From Mantis religiosa (Eukaryota > Arthropoda > Insecta > Mantodea > Mantidae), in assembly GCA_030765055.1 (NCBI GenBank), contig JAUKNK010000155.1, forward strand, positions 602,001 to 666,000: 64,000 nucleotides of DNA, given 5' to 3'. The first letter of the stretch is position 1. Each line of letters begins with the position of its first letter. The translations under genes were made by a program, and so were the position numbers. Positions 11,386 to 23,300 of this stretch are shown in pieces. The notes under the pieces are model-generated. The model did no database searches. It was given only the letters and a program-made list of their open reading frames with translations, and was not told where the DNA came from.

Positions 11386-14160
11386 TTACTGCTGCATGCG
11401 ACCCCGGCTCCTAGTCTGGGGGCCACGACTCGCCGCGCAAACGTGACACTGACGGCACCATCTCTCAGCATCTGCTCGGAATCTCAGCCAGTAGTAGCGC
11501 TGCCGTAGTTTGTCAATCGTTCGGTGCACTCCCAGGTGTCCTCCCGAAGTACCGGCGTGCACTTCCTCCAGGACTTCCAGGACCTTACTCCGGGGAAGAA
11601 CCAACTGCTCTCTCTGCGTCTTCCCATCGGGTGATTCCCATACCCGGAACAGCACGCCCTCTCTGGTCTTCAACGAGTCCCATTGGGCCCAGTACGACTT
11701 GTAGGTGGCGCTTCTCGGTGCGATGTCCTCCCAGGTTGGTCTCATCCCTGTCTCCACTTCCCTCAAGAGTGGCCCCAAGTCTGTGTTCGCCAGCTGCTCC
11801 CTCCTCAGGCCTGCGCTATCCCAGCCTTCAGCAGGCACTGCCACAACTGCTCGGACTGCTGCGGCACGCTCTTTCTCTTCCACTCTTGTGCACTGGCCGC
11901 ACTCTTCTGGACAGGGTCTTCGGGACATGGCGTCTGCGTTACCGTGGCTCTTCCCTCTACGATGTTCCGAGGTGAAGTCGTACTCCTGCAGCCTCTGGAC
12001 CCAACGTTCTGTCTGGCCTTCCAGGTTCTTAAAGGTCAATAGCCAGGTTAGGGCGCAATGGTCAGTCCTCAGGTGGAATGGCTGACCGTACAGGTACTTT
12101 TGGAAGTGCTCCAATGTCTTTACTACCGCCAGTAACTCCCGTCGGGTGACGCAGTAGTTCTTCTCTGCCTTGGATAGCATCTTGCTGTAATAGGCTATCA
12201 CCCGCTCATGGCCGTCCTGGATCTGCGACAGGACACCTCCAATGCAATGGTCGCTGGCGTCGGTGTCCACAATGAAGGCGACACCCGGTTGTGGGAAACC
12301 CAAAATTGGAGCACTGCACAGGGTCTCCTTTAGGTGCTGGAAAGCGTTTTCGGCGTCCTCTGTCCACACATAAGGCCAGTGTTCCTCCGTCAGGCGGCTG
12401 AGGGGTTTTGCGATGTTGGAGAACCCCTTTATGAAGCGGCGGTAATAACTGCACAGCCCCAGGAAACTGCGCAACTCTTTCCTATCCTTTGGGCGAGGCC
12501 AATCTCTCACAGCCTGTGTCTTCTCCGGGTCTGTGGCCACTCCGGTTGCCGAGACTATGTGGCCCAAGTAGTTAACTTCCTTGCGGAAGAGCTGGCACTT
12601 CTTCGCGTTCAGCTTCAAGTTGGTCGCTTGCAGTCTCTGTAGCACCTTACTCAGATTCTCGAGGTGATCTTCAAAGGTCTTCCCGACGATGATGATGTCG
12701 TCCAGGTATAGCAGGCAGGCATCGTAAGTCAGCCCTCTCATCACTGACTCCATAAGGCGCTGGAAGGTAGCTGGTGCGTTGCAGAGGCCAAAGGGCATAA
12801 GCGTGAACTGCCAGAGCCCTTGGCCCATCGAAAATGCAGTCTTCTCCTTGTCTCTCGGGTCTAGAGCTACCTGCCAGTAGCCCGACTTCAGGTCCAGGGT
12901 CGAGAACCACTGTGCACCAGCTAGCGTGTCCAGGGTGTTGTCAATCCGGGGTAAGGGAAAACAGTCCTTCCGGGTGACGGCGTTCAATTTTCTGTAGTCT
13001 ACGTAGAAGCGCAGCTCGCCGTTCTTCTTTGTCACCAAGACTGCAGGGGAACACCAAGGGCTGTCAGACTCTTCAATCACTCCCCTGGATCTCATGTCCT
13101 CCAGCATGTCTCGCACCGCCCCTTGCTTCGCCAGCGGAACGCGTCTATGTGGTTGCCGAATCGGCCGGGCGTCCCCGGTGTCGATGCGGTGAAGCACTTT
13201 GTCCGTGCGGCCGTAGTCACTATCACCTTGGCTGAAGACACGCTGATACCGTTTTAGCAGTTGTCGAACCTTCTCCAGCTGTTCTGTGGTCAGGTGGTCG
13301 GCCGCCCTCTCCACCAAGCCTTCTAGCCGGGGCCCCAGGTGTTGCTTCGGCGCCGGCTCCTGTGTCTCGTCGATAGCTGTTACGCTCACCACGGGCTCGC
13401 ACATTCCCAACTCCGTCCCGGCCTGGACGTCGTGATCGGCGTCCGTAGGATTTAGCAGTCTCACGGGCACCTCCTCTCGGCACGGCTGCAAAGCCCTGGC
13501 TACACACAGTCCGTTTACAGGCGTCTTCTGGTCCAGCATCGTGTTCCTGGTTCTCTGGCCCTCCAGTCGCGCCGTCACCACCACCTCGCTCCTCGCGGGG
13601 ACAACCACGTCTTCGTCCAAGACGACCCTGCAAATTCCAAGGCACTCTTCGGGTTGACGGAGTATAACCTCTTCTCCGTTAAGCCGCAGGACCTTCTTGC
13701 CGACGTCCACCGTCGCCTCATGGCTCCTGAGGGCATCCAGTCCCAGAATCACCTCCTCAGCCATCTTCGCGACGAACACCCACAGACGCACGGCACTCCG
13801 TCCCAAGTTCAGCTCCAGCAGGGCCTCCTTCTCCACAGGTAAGGTGTCGCCCAATGCCGTGACAAGCTGGTATGGTCGGCTTGGCTTCCTTGCCGGCAAA
13901 CCCTTCGCCACGTCAGGTCTGATGATGGTCACGGCCGCCCCGGTGTCCACCAGCACGCGGCACGGCTTCCCTCTTACCCAACCGTCCGCGATGAGGCTGT
14001 CATCCATACGCCCGCTGACGGCGCGCAGTGTCACTCGAGGGGATGGTGGTGATGGCGCCGACGTGCCCCTCTCCACGTCGGCCCTTACTCGTTTTCCGGC
14101 TGCTCTTCCTGGTGTGGGCAGCCTCTGTGCAGGTGTCCGGGCTGTCCACACCCCCAACAC
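11386..14160 (-). pseudogene. Gypsy pol: protease, RT, RNase H and integrase zinc finger
   Basis: A 924-codon frame lacking its own ATG; it lies in the -1 frame relative to gag and overlaps the gag end. Protease has VDTGAA near residue 72 and ILGLD near 139. RT has TLDLKSGYWQV near 421, LMPFGLCNAP near 454 and the catalytic YLDD near 485. RNase H has TDASDHCIGG near 633, RRELLAVV near 673 and LRTDHCALTW near 697. The integrase HHCC zinc finger (GHLGVHRTIDKLRQRYYW, then CRQCHVC) is near 860-905. The frame ends at TAA 11388-11386, between the zinc finger and the DDE core. The truncated copy at 3181 has TAC at the equivalent codon, so this is a point nonsense mutation. All RT and protease key residues are present. 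Confidence 0.95.
14057..14097 (-). promoter_or_regulatory. -1 ribosomal frameshift signal between gag and pol
   Basis: On the minus strand a heptamer GGAAAAC (14097-14091), in the gag frame as G-GAA-AAC, lies two codons before the gag stop. An 8-nt spacer (14090-14083) separates it from a perfect 9-bp stem, GCCGACGTG (14082-14074) with CACGTCGGC (14065-14057), closing an 8-nt loop. Slipping back one base enters the pol frame. The heptamer differs by one base from the classic GGGAAAC. Confidence 0.8.
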
Positions 14161-15191
14161 AGGCCACTAGGTGTTCGACGGCGTCCCTCAGCTGGTCTTC
14201 TGTCTCCGGCGTAGCGGACACTCCTCGCTCTCGACGTCGGGATGGCCGCCTCCATTCTTAATGCCGCTGTCAGCGCCTCGTGGATGGTTTTATATTCCCC
14301 GAGCATTAGGCGCTGACGAATCTCCGTGTCCCGTACCCCGTCGACAAAATTGTAGGCGGCTTCCCGGGATAAGTACTCCAGTGGCAGGTCAACCAAGGCC
14401 TTGCTAGCCAGCTGCTCGATCGCAATGGCGAACTCCTGCAGCGTCTCCCCCGGCTGCTGTGACCTTGCCTTTAGCTGGCTGCGGTATGCTGCGGCTAAGC
14501 GGTGGTTCCCGAAGCGATCCTCCAGGGCTTCCCATATGTCCTTGGACGCCGCCGTCGTCTGCACCGCGTTTAGGACTTCCGCGGCTCTTCTCTGGAGGCT
14601 GGCTATTAACTGTGTGGCCTCCTCCTTCAGTGACCATCCGTTGTGCCTGGCCACTGTGTCGAACTGCCGGCGGAAGACCTCAAACGTTGACGCGCCGTCA
14701 TACTTGGGAGGTTTGACGCGCGGCGATGTTATGTCGCGTCCCGGTGCGTCAGCCTTCAAATCCTTCAACCTCCTGCCGACGACGTCCTCCACCATGGCGC
14801 TCAGGGACTTGGCGCTGTTGTCGGCCTTTCCTTCCAGCTCATTAACGCGGCTCGCGAGGTCTCCGACGCGTTCGTCCACCTGGCCGATCCGCTTGCGGAG
14901 TCCCGTGACGTCCTCCCTCACGCCGGCCAACTGTTCCTCAAATTTCGTGGCGAGGGCCTCGTTCGCAACCTTCATTTCTTCCATCTTCTACGTGAGGTTA
15001 TCGTTAGCCGTCTTCATTTCTTCCAGCTTTGCGGCCAGGTTGTTATTTGTAGTCTCCAGCTTCGCGGCCAGGCTGCTATTTGCCGCTTCCGTTTTTGTTG
15101 TTAATTCGGCCTTCATTTCTTCCGTCTTCGCTGTTAATTCGGCCTTCATTTCCATCATCTTCTCCAAAATCTTTTCCAATGCCGCGTCCAT
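14085..15191 (-). pseudogene. Gypsy gag with one in-frame stop
   Basis: Translation would start at ATG 15191-15189; an upstream in-frame GTG near 15233 is not needed. The first ~65 residues are a Lys/Glu/Ala/Leu coiled coil with repeated (S/N)NLAAKLE units. A TAG at 14990-14988 interrupts the frame; the rest is an open 299-codon frame to the stop at 14087-14085. It contains a coiled-coil continuation, a capsid-like region (YDGASTFEVFRRQFD, then EALEDRFG and ARSQQPGETLQEFA) and a C-terminal CCHC zinc knuckle CWGCGQPGHLHRGC. Role: virus-like particle assembly and RNA packaging. Without the TAG the protein would be about 368 residues. Confidence 0.92.
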
Positions 15192-15217
15192 GGCTGTAAT
15201 GTTCGGTGCTGTTGTCT

Positions 15218-15235
15218 TCCCGCTTCCTGACACCA
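15218..15235 (-). promoter_or_regulatory. primer binding site (tRNA-Leu-like)
   Basis: One base inside the 5' LTR edge the minus strand reads TGGTGTCAGGAAGCGGGA. Its complement is a tRNA 3' end CCTGACACCA, which fits eukaryotic tRNA-Leu species with acceptor stem GTCAGGA. The tRNA identity is from memory of tRNA-Leu acceptor stems and is inference. Confidence 0.7.
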
Positions 15236-15236
15236 G

Positions 15237-15729
15237 TGTGACTTTGTGGGTTCGTGAAATGAAAAGTCCAATTACACAAACTCAACAATGTTCTTTATTT
15301 CTACCGACTTACAGTTTAACACTTGCCAATTACACAGAATTGCGCGCTGCACACAATTACAATTCACCAGTTCGTCCGTTACAATTTCACTTGCACTAGT
15401 AATTACGGACAATACTCCGATGCACGTACACAGTCTTCTCGTTCCTTAACACGGCGCTCGTTCGCAGGCACGTCAAACACTGACTGACTGCCCCTGGCAC
15501 GACGTGTTGCTTATATAGGGTCTGCTTGCCGATCTAGAAGGTTCTCGATTAGATTGAATGTCCCGAGTTTCCAGAACCTAGGAGAAGGGTAAATAGACGG
15601 CTCAGGGGCCCGACATCCCTCTCCTAACCATCCCTTCAGTTAGTGACAGGAGACAAATGAGTGGGCGTGGCGTGGCCTCCGGTCCCTTCTCAGCTGTTGT
15701 TTGTGGTGCTTCCCGATAATTGGGTGACA
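15237..15729 (-). repeat. Gypsy 5' LTR
   Basis: 493 bp on the minus strand, TGTCACC to GTCACA. A TATA box (TATATAA on minus) lies at 15517-15511 and an AATAAA signal near 15300-15295, so U3, R and U5 can be placed. It would drive transcription leftward into gag. Confidence 0.93.
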
Positions 15730-15730
15730 A

Positions 15731-15885
15731 TAATAACAGAATACCAAAAATAGCCTTAAACTATAAACCTATAGGAAGAAGAAACCAGGGAAGACCAAAG
15801 AAGAGATGGGCAGACCAATTTGGAGACGGAACGGGTTAAACAATCCAAAGCCGTGAGGTAGAAGAAGAAGAAGAAGAAGATATTT
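15731..15885 (+). repeat. LINE 3' end with (GAA)n tail
   Basis: The translated plus strand gives a short stretch typical of the end of insect LINE ORF2 (Arg/Lys-rich ...GRPKKRW...), followed by AGAGAGG-like sequence and a (GAA)7 tail at 15861-15881. It is the same tail type as the LINE copies at 45341 and 63354. The Gypsy 5' LTR abuts its left side, so the retrotransposon may have landed in this LINE. Confidence 0.65.
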
Positions 15886-18059
15886 TGACATGAAAAGGTA
15901 TAAATAATCTTCAAAATGTAAACATTTAGTTTTGGGTGCGGATAGTACTTAACGCCCATTGTTACTGCATTTAGCAACAAAGGCAGTGGAAGATGATATA
16001 TGAAATAAAACGACACTTGGAAGATGTAACTTGGGATGAAAATATTTCAGGTCCAAGTGTAGAGTGTTTTTCTGTAATTTGCCAGTTAAGAAGATTAGGG
16101 AATATCTGAAAACTTCAGTCAGAGAGGACGGTCGTGTCGCCTCAGGCCTCACGTTCACGTTGGATTATAATGAGATATGTATTTTACATAAAAAATATCC
16201 ACTTTCTAGATTAATTTGTCGAGCAGTTCCAAAAAAAACTGCTTTTTAATTTTCCATAGAAAAACCTTGAGTGAAGCTTTAGAAATGTTGGGAGTAAACT
16301 TCAATGATGTGTTCCAGAATTTGCTTGCCTTGAAACGTATTATGTGATTTGCAAGTAAACAGAAATTATTTTATAAAACGTATCGAGAAGTGTATGTATA
16401 TTTTTTAATGATTTTATTTAACAATAATTGTTTGTTAAGGCTTAAGACCTCAAGCTTTACTGGCGATGAAGAGGCTCAAGTTGTTCTCGGGAAACAAGCT
16501 AGGTGAAAAGACGATTAGAAATCAACGTTTCTGGAGTGTACATCTCTTCAATCATCAGGATATTTATTAAATGTTATAACCACAAATGAAATACTGGATA
16601 TAACACAAATATAAACATAGACAAAACACTATCAAAATTCGCATTACTGAACAAAAGACTGTTTTCAGTAAATTAAATACCAGGTCAGGAGATGGCGTGA
16701 GTATAGAAAATTAATTGGTTCAAAGAAACGTAACTACTTAACTTGATTATCAAGCTGTATTGATCTGTGCTTCTTAATTCGACGGATTTCCATTTTTAAG
16801 GCCAGTCTCCAAGAGAAGCTGAAATGAAATTCGGCATCAAGATTAAACGTGTTCCTCTCGGAGGAAATGGCCAACGACTCCTTAATTCTCCGCTACCAGT
16901 AACTGTTGCATTTTGCCATGATGGTGGTCTCCGGAAAGTTGCCTGTATTGTGGTTATCAAAACAATTCTCTGCCAGTCCAGACTTCTCAGGTTGCATTAA
17001 GAATACTTGGTTTTTCAGTTAAAATTATTTGATCTTTATCTTTACAGAATATGTTCCTTGGCTTAAAGATTTTCTTTCCTTCATTTACAGTTTTGTAGAA
17101 AATCTTACTCTCATTTTTAGCTCTACTTTGTGTACTTAAATATATGAAAGGGTAATTATAGTCTTTAGGCATAAATATGTATCAGACTGATTCGTTAATG
17201 ATTAAAATGTACAATTTGTTGTCCTATTGGGTGGCTCAGTTGATCTACGGATCCTAGGGTGGCGGATTCAAACAGCCTAGAACGCTGGTTTCTAAGTGTG
17301 CTTAAAGCAATGTAAAAGAATTCTTACAGAAAAAATTCTCGACCACTGGCAGAGTTGTTATGATCGTGGCAGCTAATGGCGTGGTTAACAAATAACATAT
17401 TAAATATAGTAACTGTTGTACTGAGCGATCAATCTGGGGTCTGTTATTGTTCTCTTTATTTTCCATGTAAATATTGGATTGAATACCCAATACCACGAAA
17501 CTGTGTTTCTCCTGACTATATAGAATTAAAATATATAATTCAGAAAGAAGACTACTACAGCCATCTATCCATCCGTAATTACCTAATTTGCAGGTAGTAA
17601 AGGATGACTGGCCAGGTTAACGGTTGAGTTTAATCTTCAAGTAGGGCTTATCTGGAGTAAGATAATTACTAGTTTAACGCCATTTTACCTGGATGTCATA
17701 TCGGACGATGAATGATGAATATGCAATGATGTGATTCTAAATTATAGTTTTCCGTGGTTGTTTTGTATCTCTTATATTTTATATTCATTGAGATTAGCTT
17801 TTGCAGAAATTAATTCGTTAAACATTTCATGAATACCGGAGGCTGGAGTTCTAAGTCTTTAAAACTGGATTTCATATGTTGTTTTTGAAATTATTTACTG
17901 TTCCTATTACTATCTGCGAGTAACAATAATAATATGATATATTTACTGTGCATATTCCAAAATTTTACAATTTACAACTTTTGGCTTCATTTATTTGTCG
18001 TTACATTGTTGCTACCTTGGCTTCCATGACACCCTGGTCTTTTGCTCTGCCAGGTAGCT
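15886..18059. other. non-coding stretch with weak SINE traces
   Basis: No gene is recognised. A weak tRNA-like pair (GTGGCTCAGTTGATC near 17232 and GGATTCAAACA near 17263) suggests a degraded SINE. ATGTCATATCGGACGATGAATG near 17693 is a fragment of the SINE-II 3' region. The rest is AT-rich. Confidence 0.5.
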
Positions 18060-19020
18060 CTATACCTCCTTGATTACTTAATTAGTCCCATTCTTCCCGA
18101 TCCTCTTCCTTTCTTACAGTTTTTACATTTCTGGCCCATTTTTCTTTTACTTTCTGCAAGAACTCACCAATACTTCTTACCTTCCTTTCCTCCCTGCCCA
18201 TTAACATTTTTATAGCTTCTCTACTTTCTCCCATTTTTCTTCCCAAATCTTTTTTCTCCATATTGCAACCTCCTCGCATTCTGTTACATAGTGCTCTATG
18301 CTTTCTTTTCCCCCACACAATTCACTAATTCCCTTTTCCCTAACTTTTATCCCTCTTAGAAATATTATTGCTGTTCTCATCCATGCTAACCCTTCTCTTT
18401 CTTGCCTATTGCAGTAATCTAAATATGCTTCCCGTCCCTAATTTCTTTTTATTTGCTTGTAAAATTGTAATGATTTCATATTTTCTACACTTCCCCATAT
18501 TTCCTGTCTTTCTATATCTTCTATTCTGCATTTTACAAATTTACCCACATCGCATGTATTCCTTTCCTCTAATTTCCACATATCTCCCATTTCTATTTTT
18601 TCCATAATTCCTCCTATCTCTGCCCAACAACTATTTGAGTTCTCTAATCCTTTTTGCTGTCTCATGCATAATTTCATAATTTTCCCTTCTTCTTTAACCA
18701 AATACCTATACCAAAATTTTATTATTCTTTCCATTATTATTCCGTTTTTCTTGTCTTTCCCAATTCTACTAAAGCTACTTCCCTAGGTGCTGACCTTGGT
18801 AAACCTAGTAGCTCTTTATAAAACCTTCTGTAGTTTTGATCCACCGTCTTGTTTACCTCTGTGCCCCCCCCCCCCCCAGATCTCCACTGCATACAACATT
18901 TTGGATTCAACTAGTGCTTCGTACATTATTTCTAACCAGTTGGTTGTCATTTCTAGTTTATATTTGCATATTCTTATTCTATTCATTGCCGCCCTTCCTT
19001 GTGCTTCATAATTGTGACCA
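18060..19020 (-). pseudogene. LINE reverse-transcriptase C-terminal relic
   Basis: Reading the minus strand in shifting frames gives the thumb and C-terminal parts of a non-LTR retrotransposon RT. These are an LYAVEIWG motif near 18885, LLGLPRSAP near 18790, LQFYKQIK near 18450 and a Cys/His knuckle ESIEHYVTEC near 18290. At least three frameshifts and several stops are present. A run of 14 C at 18864-18877 (G on the coding strand) has expanded inside the EIWG codons. The catalytic RT core is absent, so this is a 5'-truncated copy. The clade (R1/Jockey/other) cannot be settled by eye. Confidence 0.82.
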
Positions 19021-19975
19021 ATACTTCAAGAAATACAAAGTTTAGGAAAATGCAATTCAACAGAAACGAATATATCAGAAATGGTAAATGCTACAAAAAT
19101 TGACGAGATCTACCTTTTCGGCGTAATAAGTCTATCCCATATTTATCACACGCAGAAACTGGTTAAAAAATAATTCAAAATGAATAGGACTTCACAGGCT
19201 AATCACAGTAAATGCAAAATATACCTACGTATTATCTGTCATGTGAATGTCTTAAATCTGTGGAAGTTAAATAAGCCTACCTTAGCCGTCTTGAAACCAA
19301 ATACAAATAAAGAGTTATGGAACTTTATTGAAAATGCTTATGTCGCATGCTTGGATGTTGCTGAATACAATGTGAAGTTTGCCGTTTATCCAAACTTTTG
19401 TATCTCGAGGTATACTCTCTTCCTTCCCCCCTCTCCCAACGCGGGGTTATCGGTTATTGCATGTCAGTTGCAATAACTAGAAGGTAGTTTTAAAGTTATT
19501 TTTAGTGAAAACAATATCAGAATATTATCAACATTCACCGTGCTTTTAATTGAGATACAAAATGGGTGATAATACATGCATGGTAATGAAGCATTTTCAT
19601 TAGTTTAAAAGCTATGCTGTGGTAGTAGCATATGCATTCGCTTACACCAAGAACTTTTCTTAGATTGGATGGATTGTACAGTGCCACTGGTGGCCAACCG
19701 GCCGGCAGGAGGTTAGTGTTGCAGCAGAAGGCACGTTGCAGCGTTGAATATTTAAATTCTAGGGCTTAGGTTTATGACGTAAACTATGATTACAGTAATC
19801 ATAACTTTATCACTGAAGATGTTAGAGATGATGTCCTTATGCTGCAATGCATGTCTCACACCTTCGAAAAACATTTCTAATGACACACATTAATTCATCT
19901 TCTGAAATTGCAGTAATTTATCTTCTGTTATTGCCTTCTAGTTCTTCCAACGTATGTGGGTTGTTCTAATAAACT
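19021..19975. other. non-coding stretch
   Basis: No recognisable gene. Positions 19670-19760 are a little more GC-rich (TGGCCAACCGGCCGGCAGG) without a known motif. Short frames here have no detectable family resemblance. Confidence 0.5.
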
Positions 19976-20300
19976 TTATTTTTTTAAGTTCCCCCATAAA
20001 TAAAAATAGCATGCCATAAAGTCTGGGGATCTCGGTGGCCATAGTCCTTTACTGATGACCCTATCTTCAAAAATTTTCCTAATTAATTGCAGCGATATAT
20101 CAGTTCTATATGTTGTAGCGGTCTTGTTAAAAAGATACCTGTGTGCACTCAATGTCACACAATATTCCAGGAATGGTTTGATTATCGCACCCTGTCCCTT
20201 TACTGTTTCCTCAATGAATATTGGCTCTATAATTCGGTAGGCATTCACAGTACACCAAACACCAATTTTCTCATCATGCTTCGTCTGTGAAAAAATTAAC
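19976..20300 (-). pseudogene. IS630/Tc1/mariner-type transposase fragment
   Basis: A 90-residue minus-strand frame contains NAYRIIEPIFIEETV, characteristic of the middle of mariner-like DDE transposases. It ends with RVISKGLWPPRSPDFMACYFYLWG, the region around the last catalytic acid. The DNATAH block between them is degraded (KTATTYRTD) and upstream sequence (NWC near 20265) is in another frame. No terminal inverted repeats could be assigned. It belongs to a different subfamily from the mariner at 51503. Confidence 0.75.
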
Positions 20301-23300
20301 TTTACCCACCACGCAATTGCAGAAATTTACTTTATTCGCAGTATCACGTGGTTACAGCTGCTGAACTACGGTTATCCTACGTGATTTTAATTTCACAAGT
20401 TTAGTGGCTTTCCATGCCTAGAATTGTCAAACCTACTGAGAGATTTTCTTGGGCTACGTTCTAACCTTTTTCCTATCTGATCGAGTTTTTCCCTCGCAAG
20501 CAGATAACGAAGTTTTTCTAAATCTGTTTACAAATTTACTTACTGTCTCTCTTGTGAGGCGCAGGAATTCCAGGAAATCGATCTGCAAATAGCCGTGTCA
20601 CTTCTCGATGAGCCGCACGCAGGAATCACATATGCACATGCGGTGTGCTAAAGTATATCTACACACTTCTTGGCATTATAACAGAAGTAATCACAATTTG
20701 ACCATAAATAACGCAACAAGAACCCGCACTAGCAACTGTCGAACATGCACTGGCGCGGAGAAAGGTGCTGCCACGAACGGTCAGAAACAATGTACAGCCG
20801 ACCAGCCGCCAGTGAAAAGTAAGGCATTGTAGGACCGCAAGAATGTTTCACTGTTTGGCGTCTAAGATTTTATTTTTCTCCCTAAAATTCTATAGTTGTT
20901 ACCATTTTCAACATTTACTGTGTGAATAAATTTGAATCTGTAATGAACAAAGTTGTGTGAGCTTTATATCTGAGATTGTTTATGCATTTCAAACCTCAGC
21001 ACTCATAAAATGTGGGAACAAATTGCATCCCTTTCAGCTGTGATTCCGCATATTCATTTCGAAGCTGGATTAAACACTTCTGCTATTATATTTCTGCTGC
21101 TATTGTTTCCTGCGTGGAAATGAGTTGGAAAGTAGAGCACTGCACTGTCGACATAGCCTTCGTAATTCAAAAAGCTAGTGTAATTATAAAACCAGATGAG
21201 GGTTCACTCTGCCGTATTTATGAGCCCAATAACATATTTATCCAATAATTCACACCATGTTCGTATCGGGTGATGACGTAATAAACCATTATCGCGCCCT
21301 ATATCCGTCAGTTGTTTTCTTTCTCGGTCGCTAAAACAGTTGAAAGGCTAGGGGATCGAAATAATTTACAATTTAAAAAGGCTGTATTCGACAGCGCATC
21401 ATCCATCATCCTGTGACGCGAGGCGGAAAAATATATCTAAGAAAGGAAGCAGATTTTAAGGCAATTTGGTTATAAGGGTTAAATGTCTATTGTTGGCTTT
21501 AAACTGACAACCATTGATGTTAAAATCACTACTTGTAAAGTCGGCAGATACAGAATACGTACCATGGGTGTAATCGGGTGAAAAATGAATGTTGTAGAGT
21601 GTTTAATCTTTTAATTCAATTAACAGCAGGAGCTACTGTTAACACTGTAATGAACTTAAGAAGAGTATTATAATTAAAAAACTCCGGTAATTATTTGCTG
21701 AAAAGAAGCGTTATTCCGTAAACTGTACTGTTTAAACTTTCCCCTAGTTAATTTGGTGTGTGTAAACTTTAGAAAATACTTCTTCGCGGTTTATTGACAC
21801 GTTAAAACTTCAAGGAAATATGTGAATTAAAGTGTAGTAAGTACATTGCTGAAGAAATCACAACTTCTCTGCCTTTTGTCACAACTTTATGAAATTGCTA
21901 CAAGTTTTACTCTTTCGTGCGATACATAGTTTTGGCATATTTCATTAGAATTTAACGCATAGCTTTAACAAATCTTGGGGGAGGCAACTGTGAAAAAAAA
22001 TCCATAGTTTTCCTCAGAATTAATTGAAGTTTTGTTAGTAATTTGGATAAAGTTAATTCAGTTAGTTTTTAAAATTTCATTCCTGTGTCGTAAATATTTC
22101 TTTTCAAAAATATTTATCGATATTCATAGTGTATTTGCTTAAGTTAGAAAAAATTAACAATTCTTGGAGATCTTGTCTTAAATCATTTAAATTTTAAATG
22201 AAGCTTTGTTTAAACAACTTTTATTAAAATGAGAAAACTCATTTATGCTTGTACAGTAGTTTTGGGAAAAATATTTTTGTGTGTATATATATTAGATTTG
22301 CCCAAAATCTTTGTCAATTTTAAGATTCAATTAAATTTATGTAACATATAGCTGTAATAATGCTGAGGTTTTTACGCTATATCAGAGTTTTAAAGAAATC
22401 TATTGGGAATTGCAATGTCTAGAGAATTTTGACTATGCAAGAATGTTGAAAATTGTAAGTAAAGAAAAATGAAATTAAAGCTTTAGATAGAAATTACATT
22501 ACTCTGTTCCTTACACCATTAGAAGATTCATCAGCTACACAATTAGCTATTTTCTCCAATGATGTGGTTATCTTTGGCTCTTTTCCGATGATGCTTGTAT
22601 CTGTAATACTTTTTACAAACAAAAATATTTATTACTTTTAACAGCAATTTCTGTTCATTAGTCGAAATGTTTCATTCCTTACAAATTTGACTGTAAATGA
22701 TTAAAACTTTGGCTCCTTGCGATAATGGTTAAGAGAGCTGCGTATGTCTAATGGTTCCAGTGAGAAACTTTAATGAATATATTAGAGTTTTCATTTAAAT
22801 GCTAAAATATTAGACATGGAAAAAGGTCCGGTTGAAAAATTTAAAATATAAACATTAATTTTTGACTTAAAATCCTCTTGCACTATACCTACATATGATG
22901 GTACCTCAGTTGGTTTATTATCGTATTCATGATTTAATTTGGTCAATTTTAATTGCTGCCCTGCAGATTTATATGTGCTATTGTCAGTGAACTTTGATTA
23001 TTCTGCTATAGTCTTCGTTTATCCCTAACACTGCTGGTTTTCTTACTACATGGCTTAAGTTGCCTATTGCAACTTCTCCCTTAACATTTAGACTAGTTTT
23101 ATATTCCATATGAAATTCACTAACAACTGCAATCATTGCAGTTTGAAATTTATTTCTAGAAACAAAAACTTCTCTGTGATATTTAATCAATACGACAATA
23201 AGTGACAAAGCAAATTCTAATCCCCACACTGTGGTTTTCCTTCAGTACTTCAGTACAATACTAGCTAATCTCTGGTAACAGAGGCAACTACACATTTTGA

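Larger units (their letters stand above)
10011..15729 (-). mobile_element. Ty3/Gypsy LTR retrotransposon, near complete
   Basis: A 5.7-kb element on the minus strand with domain order LTR, PBS, gag, protease, RT, RNase H, integrase, PPT, LTR; integrase after RNase H is the Ty3/Gypsy order. LTR tips are TGTCACC and GTCACA. Flanks are AATAT on the left and ATAAT on the right; ATAT versus ATAA is the best 4-bp comparison, so there is no perfect target duplication. No env-like frame follows integrase: the purine tract starts at the pol stop codon. One nonsense codon in gag and one in pol make this copy inactive on its own. Confidence 0.95.

Noticed and set aside
14401..15399. 332-codon plus-strand frame
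   Set aside because: Antisense shadow of the Gypsy gag coiled coil, whose codon bias leaves the opposite strand open.
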